From assembly GCA_017621515.1 (NCBI GenBank), contig JAGASY010000076.1:1-64000 (forward strand): a stretch of DNA of 64,000 nucleotides, written 5' to 3'. The notes beneath the pieces were generated by a model. The model was given only the letters and a program-made list of their open reading frames with translations. It made no database searches and was not told the DNA's origin. This document shows, piece after piece, positions 54,938 to 64,000 of this stretch; position 1 is the stretch's first letter, and each line of letters begins with the position of its first letter. The DNA comes from Bacteroidaceae bacterium (GTDB lineage: Bacteria > Bacteroidota > Bacteroidia > Bacteroidales > Bacteroidaceae). The translations under genes and the position numbers were made by a program.

Positions 54938-57718
54938 ATGAGAAAATTCTTCGGATATTTATTTCTGTCTGCTGTTCTTTCGTGTGCAACGAATATGAAA
55001 TGTATGGCACAACGGAAAGATATTCAAGTTGTAGATGGAAGTGTTTTAATTGAATCAAAGCAGGATTTGCATGTCAGTGGGGCGGATGCTTTTACAGAGA
55101 CCGGCACTATTGACATAAGAGATGCTGATGCCGTAGTGTTTTTCGACAATGTGAAACCTTCACGATTGGTTGAAGAGTATTTGCACAGGGTGTATGTCAA
55201 CGGACAGAAAGCTGAGAATGATGTTAATGTACGTGTCGGAATTTATCTTAACGGGTCTTGCATCTATCCTCATGGAAATAGTGGTTACAAACCTTTGACG
55301 GTTTATTCGGACAAAGGGTTTGAAGGTACAATCAGTTCTGATTATTTGCCTAATGAGTACTACCGTTCATTGGGTGATATGAATAACTGCATATCGTCAT
55401 TCAAGTTGAAGCGTGGTTACATGGCGACATTTGCCACCACCTCGGACGGTACTGGCTATAGCCGTTGTTTCATTGCACAGGATGCGGATGTGCAAGTGGA
55501 AGAGCTTGATAATTTATTGAATGATAAGATTTCGTTTATAAGAGTATTGCCGTGGCAGTGTGTTTCCAAGAAAGGTAATGCCGGATGGAACGAGGCGCAG
55601 TTTTCTACGCTCAATTGCTCATGGTTCTACGGATGGAACGGCGATAATTATAGCCGTATCGACCATGAATATGTTCCTCAGAGAGTGAGTATCTGGTGGC
55701 CTTCGTATGACGTATTGGAAAGTCGTGTGGACGTGACTCATCTGTTGGGAAATAACGAACCTGATTATAAAGACGAGAACGGCTGGAACGTTTCTCCGGA
55801 AGAAGTGGCAGACAAATGGTATGAAATGACCCGTGCGGGACTGCGCATCGGCTCGCCTGCCATTGCGAACAATCTTGACGGTTGGCTCAAACCGTTCATG
55901 AAGAGGTGTGAGGAAAACAATTACCGAGTAGATTTTATTGCTGTCCATTGGTATTGGTATGCAACAGGTCAGTCGTATAGCGATGCGGTAAACAACTACT
56001 ACAATATGTTCGGACGTCCTATATGGCTGACCGAGTTTAACTACGGTGCCAACTGGACAGAGGAAAAGTGGCCGGATGCGGATAGAACGGCGACTGAAAA
56101 GAACATGGAACATCAGAAGAAAGGATTGTCTGAAATTGTTGAGGCTTTGGAGGCCAATCCGCATCTTGAAAGATATGCCATTTACAATTGGGTGGAAGAT
56201 TGTCGTTCCCTTTATTTGGACGATGCTCCGGGTGAAGGACGCGAGAAACTGACTCCTGCCGGAATATGGTATGCAGACCATAAGTCGAATATGTCATACC
56301 GGGGTGGTGAAGGTTATGTCCCTACATGGAATTATCGTAAGCCGGAAGATTTTGTGGTTGAATATTCTCAGCCTACTAAGAGCGTTTCTTTCAGTTGGAC
56401 TTCAAAGAACGGGGAACAGACTGACTCTACATGGTTGGAGCGCAAAACGGAAAAAGACGATGACTTCAAATGTATAGCAAGTTTTATAAATACAGACGAA
56501 GGACGTCAAACAAAAAAGACTTATTCTTCTGACGATGTTTCCGGCATACAAGGTATCGTTGTTTACCGAGTACGCAATTTCGACTCTGATGGCAAATCGC
56601 GTTTCTCAGGAGAGGTAAGTGTCTCGATAGGACGTGCGGAAGGCGATGAAAACTTCAACTGGGGACATCTTTATATGATAGATAACGAGCCTATGACCAT
56701 AAGCTTTAGTCATAAGTTTGAGAGTCTTCCGGCTGTCTTTATGGGTGTGTATTCCAATAATAATCCTAAGTTGGGAACTGGAAATCTTGTATCTTCTGTG
56801 ACGACTTCTGACTTCACATATTCTTTATTGCCTTGGAAGTTTGCTCAAGAACAGTCACCGGCAAACCCTGAAGAGGTGGATTATATGGCTGTTAAAGAAG
56901 GTAGATATTCTTTTGGTGACATGGAAGTGGAAGTCGGTAATCGCAAAGTGAGAGGTGATACGACAGAAATCGTGTTTGACAAACCGTTCCCAGAAGGTGT
57001 TGTTCCCGTTGTCATAGCAGAATTGCGTAAACCTGTTTTGAAATCTGATGCGTTGTCGATAAAGATTTGGGATGTGACGGAACGCGGATTCAAGTGCAAA
57101 CTGCTTTATGAATATGGACACGGCAAGAAGGTGAGTGTCGGGCAGAACATGGTTTATATAGCTGTGACTCCGGGCAGCGAATCTTTGGGAAATGGGAAAA
57201 TTCTGTCTGCTGGTGTAGGTGCTGAGAAACCGTATTCGGTTTTCCCTAAGAAGATTGATTTTATCACCGGTTCAGATAATCAACCTACAAAACTGTATAA
57301 TCCGATGCTCTTTGCTGCTTTGCAGACATGCAATTTGGATGCTGCCACTCTGCTTCGAAGAACAGCTTTTGTAGAGGAAACTGACGGCGCGACTGTGGGA
57401 GTGCGTCTGAAAAGACAACTCGACAGCTCAAATGAGGAAGCTTCCAGTGCCGACAAAATTGCTTCTGCCGATGTGGTTGGGTGGATTACACTGAGCGATG
57501 ATCTTGAACATGTCGATATAGACAAAGTTGAGATTTCCGTATCGGAAGAACCTCTGGATATTGAAGTTGTCAACCGAATCATTTACGTGAAAAATGCAGA
57601 CAGCTACAATGTCTATACTATCGGCGGTGTCGTTGTTTCTCCTGATGCAACCCAAGAACCGGGTATATATGTTGTGAAGTCTCATTCGGGACAGACTGCC
57701 AAAGTGTTAGTTAAATAA
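54938..57718 (+). CDS. Secreted glycoside hydrolase of the Glyco_hydro_cc (GH128-like) type
   Basis: 926 residues. Signal peptide in the first 24 residues. Residues about 30-150 are a beta domain. The catalytic TIM-barrel lies at about 180-420: L-L-G-N-N-E-P-D near 267 (acid/base Glu), G-S-P-A-I-A-N-N near 307, D-F-I-A-V-H-W-Y-W-Y near 331 and I-W-L-T-E-F-N-Y near 361 (nucleophile Glu), as in PF11790 proteins. Beta domains follow, with an F-N-W-G-H-L-Y-M domain near 570, and a type IX-like tail ends G-I-Y-V-V-K-S-H. GH128 enzymes cut beta-1,3-glucan, but other substrates are possible. Confidence 0.82.
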   Translation: MRKFFGYLFLSAVLSCATNMKCMAQRKDIQVVDGSVLIESKQDLHVSGADAFTETGTIDIRDADAVVFFDNVKPSRLVEEYLHRVYVNGQKAENDVNVRVGIYLNGSCIYPHGNSGYKPLTVYSDKGFEGTISSDYLPNEYYRSLGDMNNCISSFKLKRGYMATFATTSDGTGYSRCFIAQDADVQVEELDNLLNDKISFIRVLPWQCVSKKGNAGWNEAQFSTLNCSWFYGWNGDNYSRIDHEYVPQRVSIWWPSYDVLESRVDVTHLLGNNEPDYKDENGWNVSPEEVADKWYEMTRAGLRIGSPAIANNLDGWLKPFMKRCEENNYRVDFIAVHWYWYATGQSYSDAVNNYYNMFGRPIWLTEFNYGANWTEEKWPDADRTATEKNMEHQKKGLSEIVEALEANPHLERYAIYNWVEDCRSLYLDDAPGEGREKLTPAGIWYADHKSNMSYRGGEGYVPTWNYRKPEDFVVEYSQPTKSVSFSWTSKNGEQTDSTWLERKTEKDDDFKCIASFINTDEGRQTKKTYSSDDVSGIQGIVVYRVRNFDSDGKSRFSGEVSVSIGRAEGDENFNWGHLYMIDNEPMTISFSHKFESLPAVFMGVYSNNNPKLGTGNLVSSVTTSDFTYSLLPWKFAQEQSPANPEEVDYMAVKEGRYSFGDMEVEVGNRKVRGDTTEIVFDKPFPEGVVPVVIAELRKPVLKSDALSIKIWDVTERGFKCKLLYEYGHGKKVSVGQNMVYIAVTPGSESLGNGKILSAGVGAEKPYSVFPKKIDFITGSDNQPTKLYNPMLFAALQTCNLDAATLLRRTAFVEETDGATVGVRLKRQLDSSNEEASSADKIASADVVGWITLSDDLEHVDIDKVEISVSEEPLDIEVVNRIIYVKNADSYNVYTIGGVVVSPDATQEPGIYVVKSHSGQTAKVLVK

Positions 57719-57742
57719 ATTACCAATTAAATCAATTAAAAA

Positions 57743-60700
57743 ATGAAGAACATTGAACTTATTAATCGGTATGCGAAGAGTGCTTTCTCTCGTCTTCTGC
57801 ATACGTTGACACTGTGTGTCTTGGTTCTTTCGTCGATGTCGGCCTATGCCGATGTCTATCCTTCGCTCTCCATTCGTGGAGAGAACTACGGGCTGTTGCC
57901 TCTCGAACAAGGTCAGCAGCCATTCTTCAACCGCACAAATATGTCACTGCGTGAAATCCCGACGGATTATGCAGGTTGGCAGTTTGTGAAGATTAATGCC
58001 AACAGCTCATACATACCGGGACCTCTTCCTGTGTACGAGGTCATGGCAGAGGAAGACGGCTACATCATGGCAATGATGGCTACTGCCGATACACCGGAAG
58101 TGTGCAACGCATGGGCTGAGGCTAATGGCTGGGAACTTGTTGAAGGTCCTACTGTAGCATACGCAGACGGTGAGAAAGCTGTCATGACATTCTATCGCAA
58201 GGCTGTTACAGCAGGTGAATGGATTAACATCGTTCAACCTGAAACTTTCAGCGGCGCATTGCTCATTGCTCCTTCAATTACGGACTATGCGGAGCGCGAT
58301 GTGTATCCTGAACTTATTATTCGTGGCGAGAACTACGAGCTGAAGCCTTTTGAAAATGGGCAGGTTGTGTTCTCTAACCGTGAAATGACATTCAGCGGTG
58401 CTCCGGGCGAATTTGCCGGCTGGCAGTTCACAAAGATAAATGCCAACAGCTCATATAGACCGGGACCTAAGGCTTCGTTTGAAGTGAAGGCTAAAGAAGA
58501 CGGTTACATTATGGTAATGGCGGAAATACAAGCTTCACCGGAAGCAAGCAACGCATGGATAGAAGCTAACGGCTGGGAAGTTGTTGAAGGTTATTCGGTG
58601 TCTTATACGACAAATTTGGGTACGATGACGTTCTTCCGTAAGCCTATAAAGGCAGGTGAATGGGTTAACATCGTTCAGCCTGAGATATTCAGCGGTGCTG
58701 TGCTCATTGCTCCTTCAATCAAAGAGCCAACTCCTGAAGTTTATCCTGTACTTTCCATTCGTGGTGAGAACTACGGTGTCTTGCCTCTTGAACAGGGTCA
58801 GCAACCGTTCTACAATCGAGACAATATGCCTCTTCGCGAAATACCGGAAGATTATGTCGGCTGGCAGTTCGTGAAGATAAATGCCAACAGCTCATTCAAG
58901 CCGGGACCTTTGGCTTCATACGAGGTCATGGCGGAGGAAGATGGTTACATCATGGCAATGATGGCAACAGCTGCCACTCCTGACGTATGCAGCGCATGGG
59001 CAGAGACCAATGGTTGGGAACTCGTTGAAGGTCCGACTGTATCATACGCTGATGGTGAGACTGGTGTCATGACATTCTACCGCAAAGAAATGAAGGCTGG
59101 TGAATGGGTGAATATTGTTCAGCCTGAGACATTCAGCGGTGCATTGCTTATCGCTCCTTCAATCACAGACAAGGCAGAACGTGATGTATATCCTGAACTT
59201 TCTATTCGTGGTGAGAACTACGAACTGAAGCCTTTTGAAAATGGACAGGTTGTGTTCTCTAACCGTGAAATGACATTCAGCGGTGCTCCGGGCGAGTTTG
59301 CCGGCTGGCAGTTCACAAAGATAAATGCAAATAGCTCAACCCGACCGGGGCCTTTGGCATCGTTTGAAGTGAAGGCAGAAGAAGACGGCTACATTATGAC
59401 AATGGTGGCAACAGAAGCTACACCTGACGTATGCAACGCTTGGGCAGAAGCTAACGGCTGGGAAGTTGTCGAAGGTTATTCTGTGTCTTATACGACAACT
59501 TTGGGTACGATGACATTCTTCCGCAAACCGATTAAAGCCGGTGAATGGGTGAATATCGTTCAGCCTGAGACATTCAGCGGTGCTGTGCTCATCGCTCCTT
59601 CAATCACAGAATCTCCGGTAGAGGTTTATCCTGCACTTTCTATCCGTGGAAAGAATTTCGGAATCTTGCCTCTTGAACAGGGTCAGAAGCCGTTCTTCAA
59701 CCGCGATAACATGGCACTCCGTGAAATACCGGAAGATTATGCTGACTGGCAGTTTGTGAAGATAAATGCCAACAGCTCATACTGGCCTGGTCCTCTTCCT
59801 GAATACGAAGTGAAAGCTGAGGAAGACGGCTATATCATGGCGATGATGGCGACGGCAGACACTCCTGATGTATGTAGCGCATGGGCAGAAGCCAACGGCT
59901 GGGAACTTGTTGAAGGTCCTACAGTGGCATACGGCGACGGGGAGAAAGCTGTCATGACATTCTACCGCAAGGAAATAAAGGCTGGTGAATGGGTTAATAT
60001 CGTTCAGCCTGAGACATTCAGCGGTGCGTTGCTCATCGCTCCTTCTGTCACAGAAATTCCTCTTGAGGTTTATCCTGCACTTTCTATTCGTGGTGAGCAC
60101 TACGCTGTGACTCCTTTTGAACAGGGTCAGCAGCCGTTCTTGAACCGCAGCAATATGCCGTTCAACGAAATACCTGAAGCTTACGACGGTTGGCAGTTCG
60201 TGAAGATAAATGCCAACGGCTCATACTGGCCTGGACCTCTTCCTGCATACGAGGTTAAGGTTGAGGAAGACGGCTACATCATGGTAATGGTGGCAACTGA
60301 AGAAAATCCAGACGTTTGCAGTGCATGGGCTGAAGCTAACGGATGGGATGTGTATGATGGTCCTGCCGTATCATACGCTGCGGAAAAGGGCGCATTGACA
60401 ACTTACCGCAAGGCTGTTAAGGCAGGTGAATGGGTGAATATCGTTCAGCCTGAGACATTCAGCGGTGCATTGCTTATCGCTCCTGCAATCACAGACCTTG
60501 CTGTTCCTGATGTTTATCCTACGCTTACTATCCGTGGAACAAGCTATTCCGTTTCACCGTTTGAAAAAGGACAGGTCGTATTCTTGAACCGTGAAATGGC
60601 ATTTGGCGATATTCCGGGCGAATTTGCAGGCTGGCAGTTTACAAAGATAAATGCCAACTCTACATACAGACCGGGTCCATTGGCTTCGATTGAAGTACTC

Positions 60701-63700
60701 GCTGAGGAAGACGGTTATCTTATGTCAATGGTGGCAACTGAAGAGAAACCGGAAGTTTGTAGTGCTTGGGCTGAAGCTAACGGATGGGAAATTGTCGAAG
60801 GCTACTCTGTTTCTTATACCACAGAAAAGGGCACTATGACATTCTTCCGTAAGCCTGTCAAGGCAGGTGAATGGGTCAATGTCGTTCAGCCTGAGACATT
60901 CAGCGGTGCTGTGGTTATTGCTCCTTCAATAAAGGGCGAGGACGATGACGACGAGCAGTTGAAAGCAGTTCCTGTCGATATTTCAGCTTTGGGATGGATG
61001 GAAGTAGGAGACCTTGAAGAAGGTTCACCAGCTTTTGCCAACCGTGGCTATATACTTTGTGGTGTTAAGAAGGCTGTTTCTGGACTCAAGTTCACTCGTT
61101 ATAACGGTGGTCAAGCTCCGATTATCAATGTGACTGCTCGCGAGGCTGGTGACATGTACATTGCTGTTTCAGAAACAGAAAAAACATTTAAGCCGGAAGA
61201 AAACGGTTGGGCAGAGGTGCCGGGTGCAGGTTTCTATTACAACGACGGTACATCTACTTCGTTCAAGGTTTATATTAAGAGCGTGACAGAAGGCGAACAG
61301 GTGGAGATTAATACGAACAACTGGACAGGAGTCTTTGTCTTGTCTTCTGACATCACCTTTGAAACTGTGATTGACATATTGCCGCCTCCGGGTGTTGTAA
61401 TCCACAACTCTAAGGCTGCTACATTGAAGTATGTCGGTTCTCCAAGTATTACAGTTCTTGAAGACGGTACTTATCTTGCTTCACACGACATCTTCGGTGG
61501 TGTGATTTCATACTCATACGTTTATGAATCCAAAGACAAAGGTCAGACATGGACTGAAATCAGCAAGATAGATCCGTTGAACTGGTCTAAGCTCTTCACT
61601 CACAATGGCAAGCTCTATCTGATAGGTGTTGCGCCTAAGTGTACGATGGGATATGGTGACATCGTTGTACTCCGTTCTGACGACAATGGTCACACATGGA
61701 CTAAACCGGTTGACGGCAAAACAGGACTTTTGCGCAGCGGCTATTATCACACAGCTCCGACACCTGTTGTATTCCACAACGGACGTATTTGGAAGGCGAT
61801 GGAAGAACAGGGCGAAGCATATTGGGGGTGGGGACCATTCTCTTCATTCGTACTGTCTGCTGCTGAGGACGCTGACTTGCTCGATGTTGATTCTTGGACA
61901 TTTACTAACAAACTCGAACACAGAAACGACATCATCGGTTCTACTGCATGGCTTGAAGGTAACGTGGTTGTCGCTCCTGACGGAAGCGTAAAGAACATCC
62001 TTCGTATGGCTTACAACGGTGATGACAAGGCTGCCCTTGTCAATATCTCCGACGACGGAACTGAAGCTAAGTTCAATCCGTTGAAGAATATCATTGACTT
62101 GCCGGGTGCAGGTAAGAAGTTCACTATTCGCTACGATAGTATCTCTGCTAAATACTGGACTTTGAGCAACTACGTGCTTTCTGAAGACCGAGTAAACAAC
62201 TCTAACCTCGGAGGTACACGAAACACTATCGTACTCGCATATTCTGAGGATCTCCGTAACTGGACAATAAAGGACACTCTGCTCCATCATTCGGATGTGG
62301 CATACCACGGATTCCAGTATCTCGATTGGCAGTTTGAAGGCGATGACATCATCGCTGTGTCTCGTACAGCTTGGGAAGATGAAACAGGAAATGCGAACAG
62401 CCAGCACAATGCGAACTATCTGACATTCCACAGATTCCATAATTTCAGATATGACAGAGCGAACAGCGAAATGGGTGTTAAGGTCTATAAATGGCGCGGA
62501 AACGCAGAATCAGCATTCGCTTTGACTTTCGACGACGGATTCAAGGCGCATTACGATTATGCTTATCCGATGCTTGAGAAGTACGGTCTGAAGGGTACAT
62601 TCTATGTCAATACAAGCAATCTTGTGGCAAAGGGACAAACTCCTATTCAGCGTTATGGATTTGAAGAAGAATTCCGTGAAATGAGCGATGCCGGACACGA
62701 AATCGGTTCTCACTCGCTTACTCACCCTAATCTCACATCTTTGGACATCACGACTCTGAAAAAGGAACTCGGACAGGACAAGGCGAACATCGAGCGATTC
62801 ACTGGCAAGCAGTGTCTTACACATGCTTATCCGTATTGTATCCACAACGAGACTGTAGATAGAACGATGGCTTCATATTTCATCGCAGGACGTACAGGTG
62901 GAAATGTCTATAACGACATTCCGACAAGCCAGAACGGATGGTATTCAACTAATTCCGAACTTGTCACATGGAAGTATCCGCGTTCACTCGAATTTGAGCA
63001 GGAGAGCTTCGAAGAAATGAAGACCAAGATTGACAATCTCAACGGACGCTTCGGTGTGGTTTGCATCCATGAGACATTGCCTTTCGACCTTCTTTCAACC
63101 TCCGACACTTACGAGGTTGCTACAACTGAATGGCTCGAAAATATGTGTTCATATCTGTCTGAGCTGAGAGACAACGGTAAGGTTTGGACTGCTCCTCTTG
63201 CCGACCTCGTTAGATATGCTGAAGAAAAGCGCAACTTGCGTGTTGCCAAGCACGACATTACAGAAGACAGCGTATTGTATGAGTTCACTACATGGCTCGA
63301 CACAACAATCTACAATGTGCCTCTGACAATGGAAATCACAGCTCCTGCCGGATGGAAGACAATGCGTTGCCAGATTATATCAGATGGAAATGTGATTTCA
63401 GAGAAGATATACTCTGTAGCTGACGAGAGCATCATTTTGGATGTAGTTCCTGACAAGGAGACTGTATTGCTGATTGGTGAAGAACCTGATGCTATTGGTT
63501 CTGTAGATAGCGGAAGCACATTGAAGGCTGGTTACGATGCAACAAAGAAGGTGGTATATGTAAAGAATGTCGATAGTGATGTTGTTTGCGAAATCTTCAA
63601 TGTAATGGGAAACGTAGTGAAGTCTGCTAAATGTGGTGCATCTTCTAATTCTGAAATAGATGTGGCAACAATGGCTTCTGGTGTTTACATAGTTCGTTTT

Positions 63701-63754
63701 TCTACATTAGATAAAAAGAATCTCAGTTCTTTTAGCTTCGCCAAATGTCGCTAA
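57743..63754 (+). CDS. Giant secreted protein: seven tandem repeats, Asp-box domain, NodB deacetylase, sorting tail
   Basis: 2003 residues. A signal-like hydrophobic stretch ends S-A-Y-A near 36. Residues 37 to about 1065 are seven repeats of 146-149 residues, each starting D/E-V-Y-P-x-L-x-I-R-G. A diverged related domain follows (about 1075-1200). Residues about 1215-1560 look like a sialidase-type propeller, with Asp-boxes S-K-D-K-G-Q-T-W and S-D-D-N-G-H-T-W. The deacetylase (about 1590-1830) has L-T-F-D-D-G-F and I-G-S-H-S-L-T-H-P. The end has G-V-Y-I-V-R-F. It is probably a surface protein that deacetylates a carbohydrate, with the repeats acting in binding or as a stalk. Substrate unknown. 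Confidence 0.82.
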   Translation: MKNIELINRYAKSAFSRLLHTLTLCVLVLSSMSAYADVYPSLSIRGENYGLLPLEQGQQPFFNRTNMSLREIPTDYAGWQFVKINANSSYIPGPLPVYEVMAEEDGYIMAMMATADTPEVCNAWAEANGWELVEGPTVAYADGEKAVMTFYRKAVTAGEWINIVQPETFSGALLIAPSITDYAERDVYPELIIRGENYELKPFENGQVVFSNREMTFSGAPGEFAGWQFTKINANSSYRPGPKASFEVKAKEDGYIMVMAEIQASPEASNAWIEANGWEVVEGYSVSYTTNLGTMTFFRKPIKAGEWVNIVQPEIFSGAVLIAPSIKEPTPEVYPVLSIRGENYGVLPLEQGQQPFYNRDNMPLREIPEDYVGWQFVKINANSSFKPGPLASYEVMAEEDGYIMAMMATAATPDVCSAWAETNGWELVEGPTVSYADGETGVMTFYRKEMKAGEWVNIVQPETFSGALLIAPSITDKAERDVYPELSIRGENYELKPFENGQVVFSNREMTFSGAPGEFAGWQFTKINANSSTRPGPLASFEVKAEEDGYIMTMVATEATPDVCNAWAEANGWEVVEGYSVSYTTTLGTMTFFRKPIKAGEWVNIVQPETFSGAVLIAPSITESPVEVYPALSIRGKNFGILPLEQGQKPFFNRDNMALREIPEDYADWQFVKINANSSYWPGPLPEYEVKAEEDGYIMAMMATADTPDVCSAWAEANGWELVEGPTVAYGDGEKAVMTFYRKEIKAGEWVNIVQPETFSGALLIAPSVTEIPLEVYPALSIRGEHYAVTPFEQGQQPFLNRSNMPFNEIPEAYDGWQFVKINANGSYWPGPLPAYEVKVEEDGYIMVMVATEENPDVCSAWAEANGWDVYDGPAVSYAAEKGALTTYRKAVKAGEWVNIVQPETFSGALLIAPAITDLAVPDVYPTLTIRGTSYSVSPFEKGQVVFLNREMAFGDIPGEFAGWQFTKINANSTYRPGPLASIEVLAEEDGYLMSMVATEEKPEVCSAWAEANGWEIVEGYSVSYTTEKGTMTFFRKPVKAGEWVNVVQPETFSGAVVIAPSIKGEDDDDEQLKAVPVDISALGWMEVGDLEEGSPAFANRGYILCGVKKAVSGLKFTRYNGGQAPIINVTAREAGDMYIAVSETEKTFKPEENGWAEVPGAGFYYNDGTSTSFKVYIKSVTEGEQVEINTNNWTGVFVLSSDITFETVIDILPPPGVVIHNSKAATLKYVGSPSITVLEDGTYLASHDIFGGVISYSYVYESKDKGQTWTEISKIDPLNWSKLFTHNGKLYLIGVAPKCTMGYGDIVVLRSDDNGHTWTKPVDGKTGLLRSGYYHTAPTPVVFHNGRIWKAMEEQGEAYWGWGPFSSFVLSAAEDADLLDVDSWTFTNKLEHRNDIIGSTAWLEGNVVVAPDGSVKNILRMAYNGDDKAALVNISDDGTEAKFNPLKNIIDLPGAGKKFTIRYDSISAKYWTLSNYVLSEDRVNNSNLGGTRNTIVLAYSEDLRNWTIKDTLLHHSDVAYHGFQYLDWQFEGDDIIAVSRTAWEDETGNANSQHNANYLTFHRFHNFRYDRANSEMGVKVYKWRGNAESAFALTFDDGFKAHYDYAYPMLEKYGLKGTFYVNTSNLVAKGQTPIQRYGFEEEFREMSDAGHEIGSHSLTHPNLTSLDITTLKKELGQDKANIERFTGKQCLTHAYPYCIHNETVDRTMASYFIAGRTGGNVYNDIPTSQNGWYSTNSELVTWKYPRSLEFEQESFEEMKTKIDNLNGRFGVVCIHETLPFDLLSTSDTYEVATTEWLENMCSYLSELRDNGKVWTAPLADLVRYAEEKRNLRVAKHDITEDSVLYEFTTWLDTTIYNVPLTMEITAPAGWKTMRCQIISDGNVISEKIYSVADESIILDVVPDKETVLLIGEEPDAIGSVDSGSTLKAGYDATKKVVYVKNVDSDVVCEIFNVMGNVVKSAKCGASSNSEIDVATMASGVYIVRFSTLDKKNLSSFSFAKCR
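57851..60940 (+). repeat. Seven in-frame ~440-bp tandem repeats (two alternating types)
   Basis: Repeat starts by residue: 37, 186, 332, 481, 627, 775 and 923. Type A units read Y-G-L-L-P-L-E-Q-G-Q-Q-P-F and type B units read Y-E-L-K-P-F-E-N-G-Q-V-V-F. The order is A B A B A A' B'. DNA identity is high between distant units (for example TTCAGCCTGAGACATTCAGC recurs), so recombination could change the number of units. Confidence 0.85.
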
Positions 63755-63788
63755 TTATGTAATGTAATCATTCTATTTATAGAAATTC

Positions 63789-63831
63789 GGTGTCCATTGC
63801 TATGTGTCTTGCATAGCATGGACACCTTTTT
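63789..63831 (+). terminator. Terminator after the glycan locus
   Basis: GGTGTCCAT...GCTATG pairs with CATAGCATGGACACC (one-base bulge), followed by a T-run. Confidence 0.85.
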
Positions 63832-63857
63832 TTGTAGTAAGGGGGAAGAACTTTTTT

Positions 63858-63886
63858 ATGCAGATGTCTTCGACAGACATCTGCAT
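63858..63886. repeat. 12-bp stem-loop downstream of the glycan locus
   Basis: ATGCAGATGTCT, a TCGAC loop, AGACATCTGCAT: exact arms. No T-run; its role is unknown. From 63887 to the window end nothing is recognised. Confidence 0.6.
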
Positions 63887-64000
63887 GGCTATAACAAATA
63901 ATTTTAAACAACTTCTAAAGCGAATTATTTGCCAGTACCGACGAAAGCATACTATGCTCTATATACACTGACAATGCCTTGAGAACATATTGTATGTGCA

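Noticed and set aside
57851..60940. CRISPR-like array
   Set aside because: The repeats are about 440 bp, in frame and part of a protein; there are no short spacers and no cas genes.

Overview
This window looks like a chromosome segment from a member of the Bacteroidales, most likely Prevotella-like. The supporting signs are Bacteroidota-type promoters (TTG about 20 nt before TAnnTTTG), lipoproteins resembling DUF4270 and DUF4348, a Nudix/helix-turn-helix regulator next to xylB-xylA, and glycan-degrading proteins ending in type IX secretion-like sorting domains. The genus is inferred, not proven. No rRNA, tRNA, CRISPR array or SusC/SusD pair was seen.

Layout. (1) 1-131: the 3' end of a gene that looks like an insertion-sequence transposase. 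(2) 630-11212 (+): a tight seven-gene run of eukaryotic-like phospho-signalling and zinc-ribbon proteins: a membrane protein, a multi-zinc-ribbon protein, a Ser/Thr kinase with membrane segments, a zinc-ribbon protein with three AAA+ modules, a zinc-ribbon/FHA protein, a PP2C phosphatase and a Sel1-repeat protein. (3) 12374-22572: mostly core genes: uvrA, murB, a DUF4348-like lipoprotein, pheS, a half-length glycogen synthase-like protein, a DUF4270 lipoprotein and a YqiA-like esterase. (4) 22671-32645 (-): a second seven-gene signalling operon with two kinases (one carrying a large extracytoplasmic repeat ectodomain), a PP2C phosphatase with an extracytoplasmic tail, three FHA proteins (one a double-FHA transmembrane trypsin-like protease) and a small secreted protein. 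A LytTR DNA-binding protein lies upstream. (5) 33922-37582 (-): xylose operon (Nudix regulator, xylB, xylA). (6) 39141-44872 (+): secreted CsgG/FlgT/LPP20-like proteins, including a tandem duplicate and a truncated gene remnant. (7) 45086-47175 (-): MalY/PatB-like aminotransferase and an AraC regulator. (8) 48567-63754 (+): a secreted glycan-processing locus with a GH127-type arabinofuranosidase, a GH43-like propeller, a large T9SS-type protein, a GH128-like/Glyco_hydro_cc enzyme and a 2003-residue protein with seven tandem repeats, Asp-box repeats and a NodB-type deacetylase.

Two things stand out. First, the two kinase/FHA/PP2C operons lie about 11.5 kb apart and share part lists. They could form one threonine-phosphorylation network in which kinases write marks, FHA proteins read them and PP2C enzymes erase them, with AAA+ and protease outputs. 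Second, four intergenic regions hold copies of the same roughly 800-bp non-coding repeat (11435-12232, 18587-19386 inverted, 37976-38766, 47489-48288). Each has TGACAAAATGATA-type inverted repeats near its ends and a central cluster of CAGCGCACTG-like words that can fold into long hairpins.

All coordinates and motifs were read by eye from the sequence. Family names come from remembered motifs, not from database searches.
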